9,618 nucleotides of DNA. Source: Arenibacter sp963972175 (lineage in GTDB: Bacteria > Bacteroidota > Bacteroidia > Flavobacteriales > Flavobacteriaceae). Made by a program: the position numbers and the translations under genes. The notes beneath the pieces are model-generated. The model did not search any database and was not told the origin of the DNA. It saw only the letters and a program-made list of their open reading frames with translations. Below are positions 6,836 through 9,618 of the stretch, one piece after another (position 1 is the stretch's first letter; every line of letters begins with the position of its first letter). Location: positions 1 through 9,618 of the forward strand of contig CAXAVP010000169.1 of the NCBI GenBank assembly GCA_963972175.1. The letters run 5' to 3'.

Positions 6836-6863
6836 CAAATATATAAAAAATATTGTTTTACAA
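6836..6863 (-). promoter_or_regulatory. Bacteroidota-type promoter of the DUF2975-XRE-ABC operon
   Basis: On the minus strand TTG (6863-6861), a 17-nt spacer and TATATTTG (6843-6836) match the TTG / TAnnTTTG (-33/-7) consensus of Bacteroidota primary sigma factors. Transcription would begin a few bases downstream, leaving a leader of about 15-20 nt before the ATG at 6812. No Shine-Dalgarno-like purine tract is present, which is usual in this phylum. Confidence 0.7.
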
Positions 6864-6909
6864 TAAAATTTTATCTTTTTAGGGTTATTTTAGTGTTACT
6901 ATATTTGTT

Positions 6910-6932
6910 AAAAACGATCCATGAACGTTTTT
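6910..6932. terminator. Hairpin with flanking A/T runs between the operon and the IS110 leader
   Basis: AAAAACG (6910-6916) pairs with CGTTTTT (6926-6932) around a 9-nt loop. The arms themselves supply U-runs on both strands, so it could act as a bidirectional attenuator or terminator. It lies upstream of the operon promoter and upstream of the candidate bridge RNA, and may insulate the two. The GC part of the stem is only 2 bp, so efficiency is doubtful. Confidence 0.35.
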
Positions 6933-7000
6933 ATCTTTATTCAAATAAAGTAGGTCAATAGATTAACGTGAAGTTTAGCTTAATACTAAATTTTAGGGAG

Positions 7001-7137
7001 TTTGATCTTTTAGGTCAAATTGTTGCCAAAGGTCTCGTATAACCGTCAGTTACGGTTTAAAGTTAATGATTTTCGGTTAAGCACTGACCTTAGCAATTCC
7101 GAGTGGATTCGGACGTAGTCGAATCCGCCGTAATTGC
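7001..7137 (+). ncRNA. Candidate IS110 bridge RNA
   Basis: Three structures sit in series in the non-coding leader of the transposase. (1) TTTGATC (7001-7007) with GGTCAAA (7013-7019), a 5' hairpin with one wobble pair. (2) Outer stem AAGGTC (7029-7034) with GACCTT (7086-7091), enclosing either AACCGT/ACGGTT (7041-7046/7052-7057) or TAACCG/CGGTTA (7040-7045/7074-7079). (3) Outer stem GCAATT (7093-7098) with AATTGC (7132-7137), an internal loop (CCGAGT opposite GCCGT), and inner stem GGATTCG (7105-7111) with CGAATCC (7120-7126). A 5' stem-loop followed by two internal-loop hairpins is the known layout of bridge RNAs in the IS110 group, where the loops hold target and donor guides. The RNA's exact ends and its expression are inferred. 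Confidence 0.6.
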
Positions 7138-7199
7138 GGTTAGCATCTATGTAAAAGCAGTAAGTCGAGTATCTTTAAGATGAACTAAAAATTAAAGAT

Positions 7200-8255
7200 A
7201 TGATCACTCAAATTACTGCCACACCTAAGTTATTCATTGGTATCGATATACACAAACGAAGTTCGAAGATTCATTGTTCCACGGATCTGTTTTCGGGTAA
7301 ATCCTTTAGCATGGCGCCCGATCCGGAACTTTTGCGCAAATATGTAGACAAACATTTTTCCGGACACGAGGTCAATGTTGTCTATGAGGGCGGTTGCTGC
7401 GGTTACCATGCCCACCGTTGCTTTGAGGGGTATGGATGGCGTTCACTGGTGGTGAACCCTGCAGACGTGCACAGAAAGGGACGGGAACTCCATACAAAGA
7501 CCGATAAGATCGATGCGCAATTGCTTATTAGGGAACTTAAGGACGGTCGTTTAAAGAGCATCCATGTACCGGGGAAGGAACGGGAACAGCTCAGGAGCCT
7601 TTTCCGTAGGCGCAACGACTTGGTAAAGGATTATAGACGGATCAAGAGCTACATCAAGATGCAGTTGTTGTATTTTGGGATCAAGGAACCCGAGGAGTTC
7701 GACAACGATCATTGGAGCCACAAGTATCGCAAGTGGTTGGACGATATGGTCTTTGGATATCCCACGGCGAAGGCGACCTTAGAGAGCAGGATGCGTTTTT
7801 TTCGTTTCGTGGATCAAGAACTGCGCGATGTTTCCACCCAACTCCGGAGATATTGCAAAGTGCATTACAAGAAGGATTACATGCTGCTTCGAAGTATTCC
7901 CGGAATCGGTGGTATAGTGGCATGCGGCATACTTTGTGAACTAGGGGATTTGAGGAGGTTCAACAATGTAAAGCATCTGGCGGGCTATGTGGGCCTGGCC
8001 CCAGGGGTGCATCAGAGCGGAAGTAATTATAGGACACTAGGAATAACGCCAAGGGCGCACCGTTTGATCCGGTCCTACTTTGTGGAGGCGGCCTGGCAGG
8101 CGATACGGGCGGATCCCGTAATGCAGGCCTATTACCGCAAGCACCATGGCAAGAACGTGAAAAGCATTATCATAAAGGTTGCCAGGAAACTGCTCAGCAG
8201 GACACTGGCGGTAATAAAGACGGAGACCCCTTATGTGATAGGGGTATTGGAATAA
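7200..8255 (+). CDS. IS110-family transposase (DEDD plus Transposase_20 domains)
   Basis: 351 residues, full length for the family. The N-terminal RuvC-like DEDD domain shows Asp16 (FIGIDIHK), Glu63 (VVYEGGCCGYH), Asp102 and Asp105 (TKTDKIDAQLL). A coiled basic middle region follows (LRSLFRRRNDLVKDYRRIKS). The C-terminal domain has a helix-hairpin-helix-like stretch (LRSIPGIGGIVACGIL, 230-245), the YVGLAPGV motif, and HQSGSNYR with the candidate nucleophilic serine at 273 (or 275). The enzyme would act with a bridge RNA as a recombinase to excise and insert the element. The ATG at 7200 gives the family's usual N-terminus. Codon use is markedly GC-richer than that of neighbouring genes, consistent with transfer. 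No frameshift or missing catalytic residue, so probably active. Confidence 0.95.
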   Translation: MITQITATPKLFIGIDIHKRSSKIHCSTDLFSGKSFSMAPDPELLRKYVDKHFSGHEVNVVYEGGCCGYHAHRCFEGYGWRSLVVNPADVHRKGRELHTKTDKIDAQLLIRELKDGRLKSIHVPGKEREQLRSLFRRRNDLVKDYRRIKSYIKMQLLYFGIKEPEEFDNDHWSHKYRKWLDDMVFGYPTAKATLESRMRFFRFVDQELRDVSTQLRRYCKVHYKKDYMLLRSIPGIGGIVACGILCELGDLRRFNNVKHLAGYVGLAPGVHQSGSNYRTLGITPRAHRLIRSYFVEAAWQAIRADPVMQAYYRKHHGKNVKSIIIKVARKLLSRTLAVIKTETPYVIGVLE

Positions 8256-8609
8256 ATTATTAACAGCAACAGGATAACAAAGCTCACAACGAAGTATTCA
8301 AAGCCTGTACCACAAAACAACGTGGGTGGCCCATAGAATTGGGATCACATTTTTATTGCAAGTGGCCGGGCTTATTATAGCTTATAATCATACAGATGCC
8401 GGTGACCATGCCCAGAGCACGGATCACACATAGGATGCGGAGCAAGTTATATATGGTGTTGAAGTATTGACAACCAAGCAAAAGGCTGAAAAGGGTTGCC
8501 AACAATTCAACACCCCAAAATCAACATTATGGACTGATAAAAAAATAAAATTTTAACTTTAAGGAACTGGACTAGTGCTTTTCATAGGATACATTGTTGT
8601 GGTTCGTAT
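8256..8609. other. IS110 right-hand non-coding region and junction with host DNA
   Basis: No credible gene. The first 260 bp keep the transposase's composition and probably belong to the element's right end. They contain an imperfect inverted repeat (8455-8514). From about 8515 the sequence becomes AT-rich (poly-A stretches at 8540-8560) and leads to the lipoprotein's stop codon at 8610. No inverted match to the sequence upstream of the transposase was found by eye. Confidence 0.5.
8455..8514. repeat. Imperfect 21-bp inverted repeat near the IS110 right end
   Basis: Arms 8455-8475 (GGTGTTGAAGTATTGACAACC) and 8494-8514 match as inverse complements at 18 of 21 positions, including nine in a row at the outer ends, around an 18-nt loop. 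There is no T-run on either side, so an ordinary intrinsic terminator is unlikely. It may be a structural end of the IS, an RNA fold, or a remnant of a small palindromic element. Confidence 0.6.
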
Positions 8610-9089
8610 TTAATCCTTCTCTCCCCACGTTGTTTCGTATGTAGTCCAAGAATCACCCTTTTTTTGTGCAGAACCGGAAATAACTACTCCTTCAATAGGG
8701 TAAAAAATGGAGTATTCAACAATACCCCTATTGCAATCCTTTTTGATTAGTTTTACCCTGTGTTGCGTACCAATTGGTAAAATTAAGGAGTCTACCAGTT
8801 GTACCTTTTGGCCATTTGAAAATATTACTAAATCCGAGGTGATAAATTCATTCTTTACTAGGCGAATTGGCAATCGCTCTTTGATTTCTGGGTGTAGGAA
8901 CATTTGAAATTCTTCTGTTTCAAATATTGACTCGAGCAATTTTTCTTTATCATTCTTGTCTAAACATTTGGTTTCTACAGGGTTAAAATCATATGTATCC
9001 TTAGGGCTTTCTAGTTTTGAAACACTTCGTTTACATCCTAAAATAGTCACAGTTAAATACACAAATGAAATAAAAATAAAAGTCCGCAT
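8610..9089 (-). CDS. Small lipoprotein, possible immunity protein
   Basis: 159 residues, with an N-terminal hydrophobic segment (TFIFISFVYLTVTILGC) ending in a lipobox with Cys19, so it is probably exported and lipid-anchored. The mature part is soluble and hydrophilic, with predicted beta-rich stretches and the motif KKDCNRGIVEYSIFYPIEG; two further cysteines (in ETKC and KKDC) could form a disulfide. I recognise no family. Its ATG lies 4 nt after the stop of the metallopeptidase-like module, so the two are co-transcribed. A small secreted lipoprotein directly behind a toxin tip is a common place for an immunity protein, which is the basis for the proposed role. An unrelated lipoprotein remains possible. 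Confidence 0.7.
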   Translation of the reverse strand: MRTFIFISFVYLTVTILGCKRSVSKLESPKDTYDFNPVETKCLDKNDKEKLLESIFETEEFQMFLHPEIKERLPIRLVKNEFITSDLVIFSNGQKVQLVDSLILPIGTQHRVKLIKKDCNRGIVEYSIFYPIEGVVISGSAQKKGDSWTTYETTWGEKD

Positions 9090-9093
9090 AATC

Positions 9094-9525
9094 TTAATTT
9101 ATTCTGTTTAATACAATTCTTGCTCTATCTGGTTGAACATTTTCACCATAAACTGAAATCTCAAACATTCGGCCTTCCTCTCCCGGATAGTCAAATCCAC
9201 TATTGTAATCACCGTAATGTACATATTCGTGCAAAACGGTCGTGCCAATAAAAAATATGGCGGCATCATTGTCGTTTTGAATTAGTGTTCCATTTTCCAT
9301 TTGTCTTACATAGTCGATATCCAAGAAAAATTGATTGGGTTTCTCTTTGTCAAAATAACCCATAGTATCAGAATCCGTATCTGAATTGTAATTGTCCAAT
9401 TGTACAATATGCAGTTCTGGCCCCTCCCCCCATTGTAGGTCATGTTTGATCTGATCCTTTGGTCGGTCTGGGAAATCCCTTAGGATTTTCCGGCAATGAA
9501 ATCGTGCTGGAATAAAAGTAAGCAA
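9094..9525 (-). CDS. Orphan C-terminal metallopeptidase toxin-like module (5'-truncated)
   Basis: The open frame runs from a stop at 9600-9598 to TAA at 9096-9094 with no ATG at its beginning. The marked start is a TTG, and the first ATG lies well inside the domain. Counting from the TTG, residues 33-36 give GEGP and 99-103 are HEYVH (a zincin HExxH), followed by YGD and, nineteen residues after the motif, Glu122 in RMFE as a possible third ligand. The order WGEGP, HEYVHYGD, EEG, FE, YG fits metallopeptidase toxins of polymorphic toxin systems (a Tox-MPTase3-like family, from memory), where this domain is the tip of a large secreted protein. Delivery or repeat regions are absent here and the frame abuts a dispersed repeat, so it is probably an orphan toxin cassette or a fragment. 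Confidence 0.6.
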   Translation of the reverse strand: MLTFIPARFHCRKILRDFPDRPKDQIKHDLQWGEGPELHIVQLDNYNSDTDSDTMGYFDKEKPNQFFLDIDYVRQMENGTLIQNDNDAAIFFIGTTVLHEYVHYGDYNSGFDYPGEEGRMFEISVYGENVQPDRARIVLNRIN

Positions 9526-9553
9526 TTTTATCTTTTGGAAAAGGCAAGACTGA

Positions 9554-9617
9554 ATTATAGGTATTGTTGAACTAAACCTAAAGGTAGCTTCAAGCAGTTA
9601 TTAGCCCACTGTTCACT
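9554..9617. repeat. Copy R2 of the 64-nt dispersed repeat
   Basis: Same orientation as 1521-1584, 49/64 identical, with the shared 20-nt core at 9567-9586. It covers the start of the truncated metallopeptidase frame, so the toxin-coding sequence appears to have been joined to the repeat. The copy reaches almost to the window edge, so its full extent is unknown. Confidence 0.6.
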
Positions 9618-9618
9618 A

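Larger units (their letters stand above)
7001..8515 (+). mobile_element. IS110-family insertion sequence (outer boundaries not fixed)
   Basis: An intact IS110-type transposase is flanked by a structured leader (7001-7137) and about 260 bp of downstream DNA with the same raised GC content. The composition drops back to AT-rich host style after about 8515. IS110 elements lack clear terminal inverted repeats and target duplications, so the ends cannot be read off directly. The limits given are the span of obviously foreign sequence, and the true ends may lie some tens of bases outside. The element separates the ABC operon from the toxin/lipoprotein pair without interrupting either. Confidence 0.6.

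Noticed and set aside
7230..7939. Several open frames overlapping the IS110 transposase
   Set aside because: All are in other frames of a gene with intact catalytic motifs. They are arginine-, serine- and cysteine-rich, as expected of shadow frames in GC-richer DNA.
8353..8523. Minus-strand open stretch with hydrophobic residues (LLATLFSLLLGCQ)
   Set aside because: No start codon at its beginning, not continued upstream, and the inverted repeat explains part of it. No family recognised.
1..9618. CRISPR array, tRNA or rRNA genes
   Set aside because: No regularly spaced identical repeats and no cloverleaf or rRNA-like conserved stretches were seen on either strand by eye.

Overview
The window looks like an accessory, rearranged stretch of a Bacteroidota chromosome, most likely Flavobacteriaceae. 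The basis is AT-rich host genes with weak Shine-Dalgarno sites, a -33/-7 promoter of the Bacteroidota type (TTG, 17 nt, TATATTTG) upstream of the main operon, and a fused ABC-2 permease/M1-peptidase gene of a kind familiar from flavobacteria. Genus cannot be fixed from the sequence.

Layout, left to right. 1-53 is the terminal inverted repeat of an IS256-like element that continues off the window. It is followed by a 3' gene remnant (54-243) with its own terminator (252-285). On the minus strand, 412-516 is the last 34 codons of a tyrosine recombinase that keeps the active-site tyrosine region. Next is a class I SAM methyltransferase (570-1379, minus). A gene-free stretch follows (1380-2036) with palindromes, an (AAT)8 tract and two dispersed repeats. 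The methyltransferase and the permease end in the same 42-nt repeat in the same orientation (540-581 and 1994-2035, 31/42 identical), which looks like cassette-type gene boundaries.

2037-6812 is one minus-strand operon, transcribed in the order DUF2975-like membrane protein, YozG-type XRE regulator, ABC ATPase, ABC-2 permease/M1 peptidase fusion. Spacing is tight (3 nt, 22 nt and a 4-nt ATGA overlap). The two small genes probably regulate or accompany the ABC export/peptidase machine.

7001-8255, possibly reaching about 8515 or beyond, is an IS110-family insertion sequence, visibly richer in GC than its neighbours. It has an intact DEDD/serine transposase. Its upstream leader folds into a 5' hairpin plus two consecutive stem-internal loop-stem structures, as expected for an IS110 bridge RNA (guide RNA for target and donor choice).

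8610-9597 (minus) holds a 5'-truncated metallopeptidase module (HEYVH) resembling the toxic tip of a polymorphic toxin. It is followed 4 nt later by a small lipoprotein, a plausible immunity partner. The truncated 5' end abuts a 64-nt repeat (9554-9617) that also occurs at 1521-1584.

Most interesting points: the candidate bridge RNA, the orphan toxin/immunity pair, and the repeat-bounded, cassette-like organisation next to a recombinase remnant.
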